Shown: piece by piece, positions 16,030 through 25,851 of the stretch
Layout of the letters: every line of letters begins with the position of its first letter
Position numbering within the stretch: position 1 is the stretch's first letter
Assembly (NCBI GenBank): GCA_019636515.1
Contig: JAHBXI010000005.1
Span: 124,001 to 188,000, forward strand
Reading direction: 5' to 3'
From: Phycisphaeraceae bacterium
GTDB taxonomy: Bacteria; Planctomycetota; Phycisphaerae; Phycisphaerales; UBA1924
Length of the DNA stretch: 64,000 nt
Position numbers and translations under genes: made by a program
The notes under the pieces: generated by a model
Databases searched by the model: none
What the model saw: only the letters and a program-made list of their open reading frames with translations
What the model was told of the DNA's origin: nothing

Positions 16030-19000
16030 TCACCACCCGGCCGACTGGCGGCGGTCGGAACTCCCAAGCCCGCGAAGTCGGGCCGTTCCCCCCTGGGCGA
16101 CGGCGGGCCGGAAGAGGAACCCGAAACTGGTCTCCCCGGAGATGTTGTCGTAGTTGATGCCAAAGCCCAGTTCCGCGGTCGGCAGAGACCTTTGGAGTTC
16201 GAACCCGATGTTGCCAAAGTCGCCCACGTTGGTCTCGTAGGTTCCGGCCCACGCGAAGCGGTACTTCTGGGCAAAGCGGTAGGCCTGCCCGAATCCCAGG
16301 TTGGTGGCATCCTCGGAATTGATGGCCCTCATCTCGATGAAACTCGAGAAATCGGGGGCGTGCTGGACGATCGCGCCCAGGCTCGACCGGGCCTGCTGGC
16401 TCTTGTCGGTGTCAAACACCGTGGAGCCGGACAAGGCCAGGGCGTCGGAGACCTGCCAGACCCCGTCGGATGTGAAGAAATTCCCGACGTTCGAGAGTTC
16501 GGGGCGGTAGTCGATGAACCGCCCGATGGGGCTTTCCCGGTCCGAGTCCCGGCTGGAATTGGTGTACGCGAGGTTGAGTTTGAAGACGTCGACCGAGTGC
16601 CACTTGCCGGCCTTTCCCCGCTGGGTCTGCCAGGTCTGGTCGATGCCCAGCGTGGCGATCCCGCCCTCGGCGATGCCCTCGACGGACTCGTCGTAGACGG
16701 GCAGGTTCACGCGGTCAACGTTGGTCCCCGACTGCCAGAGATTGGCGTAGGGGGTGACGATGTGGCGGACTCGATACAGATCGAAGAGGCGCGAATCAAC
16801 GGAGTCATCGACTCGCTGGAACGTGGTGGAGGCACGCGCGCCGGCCCCGTACCAGAATCGGACGTTGTCCTCCTCGCCGGGGCTGAAGTCGGAAAAATCG
16901 TTGTCCCAGACGGTGACTCGGCCGGCGGTGTAGGGGGTGACGTTGAACTCCCCCAGGTGCAGGGGCATGTCGAGTTGCTGCCTGGTGTCGGCCCGGAAAA
17001 TCCCGTCCTCGATGTACCCGCTGGAACGAAGGCGATCGGCGATGGACTGCGTGCGGCCGATGCCAAAGGCCCGCCGAGCCAGGGAATCCCTCGAAAAGCC
17101 GCGCTCGTCGGCGTTGGGCTCGTCAAACTGGAGTTCAAGCCGCCCGGCTCGGTACTCGTGGGTCCAGAGGATCGGGCCGGGCAACTCCGGATCGTCGGAC
17201 CCGATGGGGTCGTCGAAGAGGCGTATGTACGTGGCCTCGGGGGTGCGGGACGTGGCGTAGCCGGGGGTTTGAAGGAGGTACTCGTTGGCGATGAAGTCGT
17301 TGATGGTCCCCTTGGCTTCGAAGGAGAAGTACGTGCTCTCGTCGCGGTAGGCAATGTTCGCCCGCGTGGCCATCTCTCGCCGGGAACGCCCGAGGTTGTC
17401 GAAATAGGCGTCGATGAACGACTCGTCCGAGATGTACGCGCCCTCGAGGATGAGCCGCCAGTTCTCGTCGATCTTCTCGTTCTGGTCGGCCAGGATGATG
17501 CCGCGGGTCTGGCCGTCGCGGTCCTTCTCGGTCCCGGGGGAGTACAGATCGGTCCCCGTGTCGTAGGGGACAAGGTAGCCGAAGGCCGATCCCCGGCGGT
17601 CGAATTCCTTCCAGTTCAGGCGGGCGCCCAGCGCGATGCCCCGCTCGAAGTAGGCATCGATCATCACGTCGGCTTCCAGGCCCTCGATCTTCTCGAGCCC
17701 CAGAAGGCCGAACGCGTTCCACGTGGTCCGCAACGCCGTGCCCGATCCGGACGAGTTCTCGATGCGGATGTCGCGCAGCGGGACCTGCTCGGGATCGCCG
17801 GAGAACGTCGGCCAGTACAGGATGGGTAACCCGCCGGCGCGGAGGGTGATGTGGTCGGCGTCGACGATCGTGCTCATGTCCGACGGCGCGGCGGGCTCGT
17901 CGGAAATCCCCCGACCGGCAAAGCCCGCCTCGGAGGGGCCGGCGCCCCAGGGGGCGGAGGCGGCCTGCTCGTCGATGACCGCCGGCCTGGGGACTCGCCT
18001 GACCGTGAGGCTCGTGGCGCCGATCGACAACTCGGGATCGAAGAACGCGGTGGAAGTGATCCTGGCCCGCGTGGCGGTGAACTCGTTGGCAGACTCCTGC
18101 CGGATGGTCTCGGCCCGCAGGTAAAACGGCAGACGGCGCTGGGCCTCGTAGGTCCAGAAGACGGCGTCGACCACCATCGCGCGGTTGCGCTGGATGTCGT
18201 AGTACACCCGGGGCCCGCGGAGCGTGTACTTTCCGTCGGTCGCGACCACATCGCCTTCGAGGTAGATCCCGCGAACATCCTTGACGTCGAGCCGGGCCAT
18301 GTCGCCGACCGGGCCGGGGGGAAGGAAGACCACCGCCCGCTGGGCGTTGAGACGAAGGCTCTTCCCTCGCCCCAGGTCGCTGTAGTGAACCACGACGCCG
18401 TCGGTCAGGATGAGCGAGTTCTCCGTCTCGCCCGAGACGAACGTGATGTTGCCCGGCGAGACCGTGATGATCCCCGAGCGGGCGAAGATCGGCTCGTACC
18501 TCTCCGCGGGGGGGAGAACGCGCAGCGTGCCGGGCGGAGGCAACTCCCCGCGCGGAGCGGGCTCCGGCTCGTCCGCCGGTTCATCCGACGGGGCCAGCCA
18601 CGCTCGCAGCGAACGCGCCATCGCCTGTTCACCCTCGTTCACCAGGGGGGTTGGCGGCCTTCCGCGGGTGACCATGTCGGCGCTGAGTTCCAGGTCGCCC
18701 TGAAGATCGATGACCGCCCTGACCGGGAGCCGCTCGGCAAAGAACGACGTGGTCGCGTCGGCCTCGGGGGTTTCCGCGCGATCGAGGTAGAGGAATACCT
18801 GGTGAATCGTTCCCACGTCCGTGGGACCCGGGACCATCTGCACCCACACCACGGCTCTCGACGACGCAAACTCGTAGAAACCAAGCCGAACCCGCACATC
18901 GCCGTCGAGCACCAGCCGGTGTACCGGCATGTCCACCGATCCGGCAAACGTGGGCCGATCATCCTCGGTCCAGGACCATGCCCGGTTGGCTCGGAACCGG

Positions 19001-19302
19001 ATCGGACCCGAGACGGCCGCCAGCGGCAGCCGCAACCCGGCAAAGTCCCTGCCCGTGATCGAGTTGACGTCAAAGTCAGGAGGGGGTTTGCCGATCGCGG
19101 TCACGAACTCGTGCAGGCCGTTTCCCATGCCGCCGTGGATCGCCGACGCCCCGCCGGAGGCATCGCTCGCGCCAAGGCCAGGACCCGTACGGGCGGCCGC
19201 GAGCGGGGTCCCCACTCCGACCACCGAGCCGCAGACCACCGCCACCCGTGCCGCCCGCCAGCGACGGGCGCGTGTCGATCGAGTGCCGGGCGTTGCTCGC
19301 AT
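16030..19302 (-). CDS. lptD: LptD-family LPS-assembly outer-membrane protein
   Basis: A 1090-residue outer-membrane protein, well above the usual 750-850. A basic N terminus and signal peptide are followed by about 230 residues without a known domain. Then comes an OstA/LptA-like beta-taco region (SGETENSLILTDGVVVHY, LEGDVVATDGKYTLRGPRVYYD). After about residue 480 comes the LptD barrel with LPILYWPTF, a hallmark near the barrel start. It ends in short amphipathic strands. LptD with LptE inserts lipopolysaccharide into the outer leaflet, so its presence supports a diderm with LPS-like lipids. The FAH gene diverges from it by 92 bp. Confidence 0.85.
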   Translation of the reverse strand: MRATPGTRSTRARRWRAARVAVVCGSVVGVGTPLAAARTGPGLGASDASGGASAIHGGMGNGLHEFVTAIGKPPPDFDVNSITGRDFAGLRLPLAAVSGPIRFRANRAWSWTEDDRPTFAGSVDMPVHRLVLDGDVRVRLGFYEFASSRAVVWVQMVPGPTDVGTIHQVFLYLDRAETPEADATTSFFAERLPVRAVIDLQGDLELSADMVTRGRPPTPLVNEGEQAMARSLRAWLAPSDEPADEPEPAPRGELPPPGTLRVLPPAERYEPIFARSGIITVSPGNITFVSGETENSLILTDGVVVHYSDLGRGKSLRLNAQRAVVFLPPGPVGDMARLDVKDVRGIYLEGDVVATDGKYTLRGPRVYYDIQRNRAMVVDAVFWTYEAQRRLPFYLRAETIRQESANEFTATRARITSTAFFDPELSIGATSLTVRRVPRPAVIDEQAASAPWGAGPSEAGFAGRGISDEPAAPSDMSTIVDADHITLRAGGLPILYWPTFSGDPEQVPLRDIRIENSSGSGTALRTTWNAFGLLGLEKIEGLEADVMIDAYFERGIALGARLNWKEFDRRGSAFGYLVPYDTGTDLYSPGTEKDRDGQTRGIILADQNEKIDENWRLILEGAYISDESFIDAYFDNLGRSRREMATRANIAYRDESTYFSFEAKGTINDFIANEYLLQTPGYATSRTPEATYIRLFDDPIGSDDPELPGPILWTHEYRAGRLELQFDEPNADERGFSRDSLARRAFGIGRTQSIADRLRSSGYIEDGIFRADTRQQLDMPLHLGEFNVTPYTAGRVTVWDNDFSDFSPGEEDNVRFWYGAGARASTTFQRVDDSVDSRLFDLYRVRHIVTPYANLWQSGTNVDRVNLPVYDESVEGIAEGGIATLGIDQTWQTQRGKAGKWHSVDVFKLNLAYTNSSRDSDRESPIGRFIDYRPELSNVGNFFTSDGVWQVSDALALSGSTVFDTDKSQQARSSLGAIVQHAPDFSSFIEMRAINSEDATNLGFGQAYRFAQKYRFAWAGTYETNVGDFGNIGFELQRSLPTAELGFGINYDNISGETSFGFLFRPAVAQGGTARLRGLGSSDRRQSAGW

Positions 19303-19394
19303 GGCCGGGATGGTACATGGCCCGCGAATCCGACACAACCCGCGCCCGCGGGCCTGGGTTCCACGGCCGGCGGGTCGGCACTACCCTGCGGGCC

Positions 19395-20123
19395 ATGTTC
19401 AACCTCATCCGCACCGAACTGGGGATCGCGATTCAGTCCGGGCCGGGGGAAACAACCCCCATCCGGCACATCATCGGGGTGGGGCGCAACTACGCCGATC
19501 ACGCCCGCGAGCAGAACGCCGACGTTCCGGATCGGCCGATGCTGTTCACGAAGAATCCCTACTCGGCGTCGCTCGATGGGGATGACATCGTCATCCCGAG
19601 GATCTGCCAGGACCGCGAGCAGGTGGACTTTGAAGCCGAACTGGCGGTCGTGATCGGCCGTGGGCCGGGCGGGCGTCTTGCCCTGGATGTCTCCGAGGAT
19701 GAGGCGGCCCGGTACGTGCTTGGGTACTGCTGCGCCAACGACGTGTCGGCACGATGGTGGCAGAAGGAAGGCTCGGGAGGCCAGTTCTGCCGCGGCAAGG
19801 GGTTCGATACATTCTGTCCGCTCGGGCCGGTGGTCGTGCCCCCCGAAAAAATCCCGGATCCGGGCACCCTGCGGGTGGTTTGCCGAGTCAACGGCCTGAT
19901 CATGCAGGACGCTCCGACGTCGGACATGATCTTCAGCGTGCAGCACCTGGTCAGCGCGTGCAGCCAGGGGACGACGCTCCTTCCCGGCACGGTGATCCTC
20001 ACCGGCACCCCATCCGGAGTCGGCATGGCTCGCAAGCCCCCCGTCTACCTCAAAGCCGGGGACCGCGTCGAAGTGGAGATCGACCGGATCGGGCTGATGG
20101 CGAACACCGTTCGGATCGGGTAA
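19395..20123 (+). CDS. Fumarylacetoacetate hydrolase family protein
   Basis: A 242-residue enzyme of the FAH superfamily (C-C bond hydrolases, decarboxylases or isomerases acting on oxo-acids). Family residues are clear: IIGVGRNYADH, the metal-binding glutamates in DFEAELAVVIG, ANDVSARWWQ, RGKGFDTFCPLGP, and LTGTPSGVG near the end. These sit in a single domain without the N-terminal SH3-like part of the mammalian enzyme. The ATG at 19395 is the only start that clears the divergent lptD promoter region. The exact substrate cannot be read from the sequence. Confidence 0.9.
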   Translation: MFNLIRTELGIAIQSGPGETTPIRHIIGVGRNYADHAREQNADVPDRPMLFTKNPYSASLDGDDIVIPRICQDREQVDFEAELAVVIGRGPGGRLALDVSEDEAARYVLGYCCANDVSARWWQKEGSGGQFCRGKGFDTFCPLGPVVVPPEKIPDPGTLRVVCRVNGLIMQDAPTSDMIFSVQHLVSACSQGTTLLPGTVILTGTPSGVGMARKPPVYLKAGDRVEVEIDRIGLMANTVRIG

Positions 20124-20156
20124 CGCGGCGTGATCCCACGCCGGAGCGCGGGGCCG

Positions 20157-20873
20157 CTATTCCCCGGTCCTGGAGGTCGGCACGCACCAGAGCATGCCCG
20201 GCCGGACCAGGAGTTGGTCCTGGTACTCGCTGAGCGACAGACTCCGGACGGCACCGTCGATGAGCGCGACGTTGATGCCGTTGGCGTGGCGGGCCTTGGG
20301 GATGATCCCCGGCCATGTCGCCCCGTCGCAGCGGTCGCCGCCGACACCGTTGTCCGACTGGAATTCGATGTCCTCGGCATCCCAGAAGATCGCGGATCCC
20401 GAGCGGAACTGGTCGATGCGGAACGGCCGTGGAGCACGGGCCTGGTCCCCGTAGGCGAGGACGGCCCCGTTCATCAGGAACGAGGTCACCTGCGCGCTGC
20501 CTTCCTGGAACGCGCGGTGCGAACCGCACCGGTACACGTCGTGGGAGCGGGTGTAGGACCAGAGCGACCCGTGCATCCGGACCCCGCGCTCCCACGTCGC
20601 AACCGGGGGCTCGTACAGCCAGCCGACGTGTACCTCTTCCGAGAAGGGGCTTTTCCAGTTGGGGTACGGGAGCCGGTCCTGGTGGTCGTGCGCGTGAAGG
20701 GAAAGCCCGACGATCAACTGCGATTGACGGGCCGCGCACTGCACGGCATACGCCGCCTGCCTGGCTCGAAAAAGCCCGGGCAGTGTCATGCCCACCAGGA
20801 GCGCGACAATCACGATGACGAGCAGCAACTCGATCAGCGTGAAGGCCGGATGTGTTTTCCCCCAACGCCGCAT
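20157..20873 (-). CDS. Prepilin-type pseudopilin (class III signal)
   Basis: A 238-residue protein with a type IV prepilin leader: short basic N terminus, then Ala-Phe-Thr-Leu-Ile-Glu-Leu with the +5 glutamate and a 20-residue hydrophobic helix. A prepilin peptidase would cut before Phe. The rest is a globular domain ending with HANGINVALIDGAVRSL, similar to the H-x-DG segment common in planctomycete pseudopilins (DUF1559-like). No other type II secretion or pilus gene is adjacent, which is normal for these scattered paralogues. The ATG at 20873 was chosen because it places the leader correctly. Confidence 0.85.
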   Translation of the reverse strand: MRRWGKTHPAFTLIELLLVIVIVALLVGMTLPGLFRARQAAYAVQCAARQSQLIVGLSLHAHDHQDRLPYPNWKSPFSEEVHVGWLYEPPVATWERGVRMHGSLWSYTRSHDVYRCGSHRAFQEGSAQVTSFLMNGAVLAYGDQARAPRPFRIDQFRSGSAIFWDAEDIEFQSDNGVGGDRCDGATWPGIIPKARHANGINVALIDGAVRSLSLSEYQDQLLVRPGMLWCVPTSRTGE

Positions 20874-21025
20874 CCGACTAGGAATACCAGATCCCACCGC
20901 GCATCGCAAGGTTTATCCGCGGATTTCTCCCCTCCCGGAGAGGGCATGCCCCGCCGAAGACTGACGTGGTGGTGTCAGCCCTCCGTGAGCAGACGGCCTT
21001 GCGATCCGGAGGCAATGATGCCCCC

Positions 21026-22024
21026 ATGACCTCCCCACCGCACCATCCGCTTCAACCCGCCGCCATTCGGTTCCGATGGACTCTCCTGCGTGCCGGGACG
21101 TTCCGGCTCGACGGCGGCTCGATGTTCGGACTGATTCCCAGGACCGTCTGGACACGCGCGGTCACGCCGGACGATCGTGGACGCATCACCGTGGAGCACA
21201 ACTGCCTGCTCCTGGAGCGAGAGGGGGACGGCCCGGGGCCTGGCCTGGTCCTGATCGAGACTGGATCGGGGGACAAACTCGACGCCAAGTCGAAGGACAT
21301 CTTCGCGATGCAGGAGCGATCGATCCTCGATGCGCTGCACGCGGCCGACGCTTCGCCCGGGGACATCGGCGCCGTCGTCGTGTCTCATCTTCACTTTGAT
21401 CATGCCGGAGGCCTGACCCGCCTCTGCCGGCCCGGTGAGACGCCCGACTGGACGCCTCAAAGCCCGTCGCAGGGTCCGCCGGTGAAACTGACCTTTCCCA
21501 ACGCCCTCGTCCATACGCAACGGCGCGAGTGGATCGACGCGGTTGAGAATCACAGCGTCATGACGAGGACCTACTTCCGCGACCACCTCGATCCGATCCG
21601 CGAGCGGGTGATCCTGGCCGATTCGCCCCGGCCATTTCCCGTCGGCTATATCCCCGGCCGGGACGAACTCCCCTCGACCCCCGTGCACAACCGGATCTGG
21701 CCGGTCCCGCAGGCCCCGGGGATCGGTCTGATTCTGACCCCGGGACACACGTGGGGGCAGCAGGCCGTGGTCTTCACCGACACGTCGGACCGGACGATCG
21801 TCTTCGTGCCCGATGTCATGCCGACGGCCGCTCACGTCGGCGCCGCGTACAGCCTCGGGTACGACGTCGAACCGTACACCAGCATGGTTTCGCGGCACTG
21901 GCTCCTCCGGGCGGCGGAGGAACACGGCTGGGTGCTGGTGCTCGACCACGAGCCCGGGAACCCGGTCCGCCGCGTCCGATCGAACGACCGGGGATGGTTC
22001 GACCTTGTTGAAGATCAGGCCTGA
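21026..22024 (+). CDS. MBL-fold metallo-hydrolase
   Basis: A 332-residue metallo-beta-lactamase-fold hydrolase. The metal motif is SHLHFDHAGG (HxHxDH), followed by TPGHTWGQQ, FVPDVMPTAAH and a late histidine in LDHEPGN, a set able to hold two metals. The length and layout resemble AHL-lactonase or phosphodiesterase-like members, but specificity is not visible. The ATG at 21026 has GGAGG about 14 nt upstream, a somewhat long spacing. It stands between two genes of unknown pathway and may be monocistronic. Confidence 0.85.
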   Translation: MTSPPHHPLQPAAIRFRWTLLRAGTFRLDGGSMFGLIPRTVWTRAVTPDDRGRITVEHNCLLLEREGDGPGPGLVLIETGSGDKLDAKSKDIFAMQERSILDALHAADASPGDIGAVVVSHLHFDHAGGLTRLCRPGETPDWTPQSPSQGPPVKLTFPNALVHTQRREWIDAVENHSVMTRTYFRDHLDPIRERVILADSPRPFPVGYIPGRDELPSTPVHNRIWPVPQAPGIGLILTPGHTWGQQAVVFTDTSDRTIVFVPDVMPTAAHVGAAYSLGYDVEPYTSMVSRHWLLRAAEEHGWVLVLDHEPGNPVRRVRSNDRGWFDLVEDQA

Positions 22025-22105
22025 GACCGGGCCGCGTCCGGGTCGAGCCGATCCACGCTCTATCATGTCCCAGACCCCAGGCCCCGACACGCCCCCGGCG
22101 CGAAC

Positions 22106-22855
22106 GTGACACCCACCACCACTCCATCCGAGCACGACCCCCTGGTCTCGCCCGTCGCGGATCATCACCCGGCCGACGAGGCAGCACCGACCGCCGAGCC
22201 GGAGTCACTCCCGACGGACGGGATGGAGCCGATGCCGCCGGTTGGCGAAGTCGAGGGCGGACACGATCACCCGGTTGATGCGTCGCCACCCGGGCGGGTG
22301 AGTTCTCCGCCGCGTCGGACGATAATGGACCGGATCGACGCCTTCGTCAGCCGCCTCTCGACGCGTAGCAATTTCTGGCACCGGGTATGCTCGATCATCT
22401 GGCTTCCGTACGCGGCGAGAAGCGGGATCCGGATGAAACGCGTCGATGAGAAGACGTTTTCGGCGGTTCTTCCGTTCACCCGGTTCAACAAGAACTGGTA
22501 CAACGCGATGGCGGGCGCCGCGCTGCTGGGGAACAGCGAAATCGCCGGGGGCATGTACGTCTTTGGCATCTGCGGGGGTGAATACACGGTGGTCTGCCGG
22601 CACCTTGACTACCGCTTTCTTCGCCCGTGCCTTGGGCCGGCGATCTACCGCATCACGCCGCGAGAGAATATCCAGAACCTCCTGGCCTCCAGGCGGGAAT
22701 TCAATATCACCCTCGACATGGAGGTCCTCCAGCAGTTCGCCGGGAGGAAGCGGGGCCGGGAGCACCGTGTCGGCCGGTGCGTCGCCGAGTTTCACGTCAC
22801 ACCCAAAGCCCACGCCAAGTCGCGTTCCCAGCGCCGCGAACGAGAGAACCCGTAA
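22106..22855 (+). CDS. DUF4442-like (hotdog-fold) protein
   Basis: A 249-residue protein starting with GTG at 22106. The first 75 residues are Pro/Glu/Asp-rich and probably disordered, with a later ATG (MDRIDAFVSRL) as an alternative start. The following domain reads PYAARSGIRMKRVDEKTFSAVLPF, then RFNKNWYNAMAGAALLGNSE, which resembles DUF4442/YiiD-type hotdog thioesterase-like proteins. The basic C-terminal tail may bind nucleic acid or be unstructured. The family match is from memory and moderate. Confidence 0.6.
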   Translation: MTPTTTPSEHDPLVSPVADHHPADEAAPTAEPESLPTDGMEPMPPVGEVEGGHDHPVDASPPGRVSSPPRRTIMDRIDAFVSRLSTRSNFWHRVCSIIWLPYAARSGIRMKRVDEKTFSAVLPFTRFNKNWYNAMAGAALLGNSEIAGGMYVFGICGGEYTVVCRHLDYRFLRPCLGPAIYRITPRENIQNLLASRREFNITLDMEVLQQFAGRKRGREHRVGRCVAEFHVTPKAHAKSRSQRRERENP

Positions 22856-23064
22856 CCACCAGGGCCGGGGCCGATCCCCGGGCGTGTCGTTACATGCCCG
22901 TGACGCACCCGGATCGATCCGCACGGTATAAACCAGGGTGAGGGATGACCTCCCCAGGACGCCCTGGGCCGGGCAGGCCCCCGGGGTAAACCGACCGCAC
23001 CGACGGCGTATCGTGTGCCTGGTGTTCGGTCGCAACGGCGAAACGACCGATTGGAGCCTCCCGC

Positions 23065-23799
23065 ATGTCATTGGCTCGCGTGCTGGTGGTTGAGGATGAC
23101 GCGGCGGTGCGTCGCGGCGTCGTCGACGCCCTGAACTTTGCCGGCTACGAAGTGATTGAAGCGGCCGACGGCGCGGCGGGCCTGGAACTGGCCACCACGC
23201 GGACGGTTGACATCGTGCTGCTGGACATCCTGATGCCTCGTCTGGACGGGCTGGAAGTGCTCTCGGGGATCCGTCGCGTCACGCCCGGCCTTCCCGTGAT
23301 CCTGCTGACCGCACGGGGGCTGGAGGAAGACCGAGTGCGCGGGTTGCAGGCAGGGGCCGACGACTACATCGTCAAGCCGTTCGGACCTCGGGAGATGATC
23401 GCACGCGTCGAGGCCGTGCTTCGCCGATCGGCCGAACGTCCCGCCCGAGTGACGAGGATCCTGGTTGCCGGCCGTGCCATCGACCTGGCCCGCCGGGAGA
23501 TAACGCTGGGCGACTCAAGCCGCCGGACGATCCCCGACCTGGAGGCACGGCTTCTTGAGTACCTGGCCTCAAACCCCGGGCGTGCGGTCTCTCGCGAGGA
23601 ACTGCTCAACAGGGTGTGGAAACTCGACGCCAGGGGACTCCAAACCAGGACCGTGGACATGGCCGTCGCTCGTCTGAGAGAACTCCTTGACGATGACCCC
23701 GCCTCGCCGGCCGTGATCGTCACGGTGCGGTCCAGGGGGTACATGCTCGCCGCCGATGCCCGGGCTGACGACGGCCGGGGCGGGAGCAACCCGTCGTGA
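23065..23799 (+). CDS. OmpR-family response regulator
   Basis: A 244-residue two-component regulator. The receiver domain has the acidic pair Glu10-Asp11-Asp12, phosphoacceptor Asp54 in LLDILMPRLDG, the Thr in LLTARG and the Lys in YIVKPF. The C-terminal winged helix (LEARLLEYLASNPGRAVSREELLNRVW, then RTVDMAVARLRELL) is of OmpR/PhoB type and binds DNA. GGAG precedes the ATG. The stop overlaps the histidine kinase start (GTGA), so the pair is made together. Confidence 0.95.
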   Translation: MSLARVLVVEDDAAVRRGVVDALNFAGYEVIEAADGAAGLELATTRTVDIVLLDILMPRLDGLEVLSGIRRVTPGLPVILLTARGLEEDRVRGLQAGADDYIVKPFGPREMIARVEAVLRRSAERPARVTRILVAGRAIDLARREITLGDSSRRTIPDLEARLLEYLASNPGRAVSREELLNRVWKLDARGLQTRTVDMAVARLRELLDDDPASPAVIVTVRSRGYMLAADARADDGRGGSNPS

Positions 23800-25814
23800 C
23801 TCGCCCCGGCCCGAACCTGATCGTGTACTGGGCATGCTCGGCGGCGGTCATCGCGGCGCTGGTGTGGATGACGACCCGGGCCATCCGGCTTGAGCGGCGC
23901 GACGCCCACTCCCAGGCTTTCTCATCTCGACAGGAAGCCATCCGCCTGGCGCTGTGGCGGATGGACTCGGCGATGACGCCCGTCATCGCCCGCGAGACCG
24001 CAAGGCCGTTTTTTCACTACCGGAGTTTCTACCCCACCGATCGAGCCTTCACCCGGATGCTCGATCAGGCCGCTCCCGGGGAGGTGCTCGTGCCATCGCC
24101 GCTGCTTGACGCGCCGATCGGGGTCATCCGGCTGTACTTCCAGGTAAATCTGGCGGGCGAGATGACGTCCCCGCAGGCCCCGAGCGAAGAGGCGCGGCGA
24201 GCCACGGGCGCCAGCGGACCCGCCCCCACCAACATCGTGGCCGCGCAGGATCAACTCGCGCGCTTTGAATTGTTGTGGCGTGCCGACCGGAACTCCCCCC
24301 TCGATCACGCCGGCCAGGCCTCGGCAAGCCACGATGAGACGATGCGGGCAGGATCCACCGTTGATGACTCTCGCACGGCCATGTCCCAGGAGAGCCCCGA
24401 CGAACTCACCCGTGAGTTTGATCGGCGTCAGGAGCGGCTGTCGCTGGCAATCTCCCCCGGACCGGCGACCGAGATCGCCGCGGCGCAGACAGCCAGGGAT
24501 CGGGAGCGTCCGCGAGCGTCCGCGACCCGCGAAGCCGCGGCCGAGACATCGCCGCGGGACGCGGCTCAATTCACCGCGGAGTCTCGCGCCACGGAAACCA
24601 ACGACACCGTACGGCTGGGCCGCGACCTCACGCTCGCCGCCAAGCCCCCTCTCGCAAAGGACCAAGAGGCGGAGGGGGACGGCGGTGAAGAACCCTCGGG
24701 CGTGGCCGTCTCCGCCGACCACGTCTCGATCGTCACCACCGAACTGGCCCCGTCGTGGATTGGACCCGATTCCTCGCCGCAACTGGTCTTTACCCGCCGT
24801 GTCACCGTCGGCGGCGAGGAGTTCCAGCAGGGGTTCTGGCTCGACTGGGAACTGACCCGCAGTTGGCTTCTCTCGGGGATCGGCGACCTGCTTCCCTGGG
24901 CGGACCTTCGCCCGGTTCGAGAACCGGTGCGTTCTCGCTCACCCGAGGCGCTTGGTCGGACGCTCGCGTCAATCCCGGCCGAAGTCGTCATCGGCCAGCC
25001 GATCGTCACGCCCGTGATCGGCTGGACGCCCCTGCGCACGGGCCTGGTGGTGGCGTGGGTCGCGGTGCTGGCCTCGCTGGCGGTGACCTGGCGGGTCCTT
25101 CTCGCGCTGGAGGAACTGGCCGAGCGCCGCGGGCGTTTCGCGGCGGCGGTCTCGCACGAACTGCGAACACCGCTGACCACGTTTTCACTCTACACCCAGA
25201 TGCTCGCCGATGGCATGGTCCCCCCCGCCCGACAGCGCGAGTACATCGAGACCATGCGGTCGGAATCGGGCCGCCTGGCGGGCATCGTCCAGAGCGTTCT
25301 CGAGTACGCGCGGCTCGGACGATCGGCCGGGGCTTCTCCGGCCACGAGGATCGAACTGCGCCGCCTTCTCGAGCCGATCGTCGCCTCGCTCGCGGATCGA
25401 GCCCGGACGAGAGGGTTTGAGTTCAAGGCCGATATGTCCGGCAATGGCCAGGCGGTCGTCATGGCCGACGCGGCGGGTGTCGAGCGAATCCTGGGAAACC
25501 TGATCGACAACGCCTGCGCCTACGCCCGTGAACACGAACCTCGGTTCATCAACCTCGGAGTCTCGATCGGACGCCGGTACGCGGCCATCACCGTCACCGA
25601 TCACGGACCCGGGCTGACACCCGAGGAATCGAGCCGGGCCTTCGAGCCCTACTTCCGGGGAAGCCGCACCACCGACCTTGGGATCCCCGGCATCGGGCTG
25701 GGCCTGGCGTTGGCGCGCGGCGTCGCTCGCCAGATGGGCGGGGACCTGCGCTGCGATCCCCCCCGCCCCTCGGGCGGGGCGTCGTTCACACTCCTGATCC
25801 CGCTGGCCGCTTGA
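23796..25814 (+). CDS. Sensor histidine kinase with large sensor region
   Basis: A 672-residue kinase partner of the preceding regulator, starting with GTG inside the regulator stop. Helix 1 is near residues 8-27 and helix 2 near 410-435. The 380 residues between them face the periplasm and include a long Ala/Glu/Thr/Arg-rich, probably unstructured part. Then come HisKA with the phosphorylated His in AVSHELRTPL (about residue 452), the N-box LIDNACAYA, G1 VTDHGPGLT and G2 GIPGIGLGLALA. All catalytic motifs are intact. The stimulus is unknown. Confidence 0.93.
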   Translation: MTRPGPNLIVYWACSAAVIAALVWMTTRAIRLERRDAHSQAFSSRQEAIRLALWRMDSAMTPVIARETARPFFHYRSFYPTDRAFTRMLDQAAPGEVLVPSPLLDAPIGVIRLYFQVNLAGEMTSPQAPSEEARRATGASGPAPTNIVAAQDQLARFELLWRADRNSPLDHAGQASASHDETMRAGSTVDDSRTAMSQESPDELTREFDRRQERLSLAISPGPATEIAAAQTARDRERPRASATREAAAETSPRDAAQFTAESRATETNDTVRLGRDLTLAAKPPLAKDQEAEGDGGEEPSGVAVSADHVSIVTTELAPSWIGPDSSPQLVFTRRVTVGGEEFQQGFWLDWELTRSWLLSGIGDLLPWADLRPVREPVRSRSPEALGRTLASIPAEVVIGQPIVTPVIGWTPLRTGLVVAWVAVLASLAVTWRVLLALEELAERRGRFAAAVSHELRTPLTTFSLYTQMLADGMVPPARQREYIETMRSESGRLAGIVQSVLEYARLGRSAGASPATRIELRRLLEPIVASLADRARTRGFEFKADMSGNGQAVVMADAAGVERILGNLIDNACAYAREHEPRFINLGVSIGRRYAAITVTDHGPGLTPEESSRAFEPYFRGSRTTDLGIPGIGLGLALARGVARQMGGDLRCDPPRPSGGASFTLLIPLAA

Positions 25815-25851
25815 TGCCCCCTCTTCCGCGACGGCTCCGAGGAGCACGTGC

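Noticed and set aside
16192..19653. Two long plus-strand frames opposite lptD
   Set aside because: Shadow frames of the LptD gene, which has a signal peptide and recognisable motifs.
22921..22940. TATAAA -10 element upstream of the response regulator
   Set aside because: No -35 at 15-19 nt spacing; too weak to list as a promoter.
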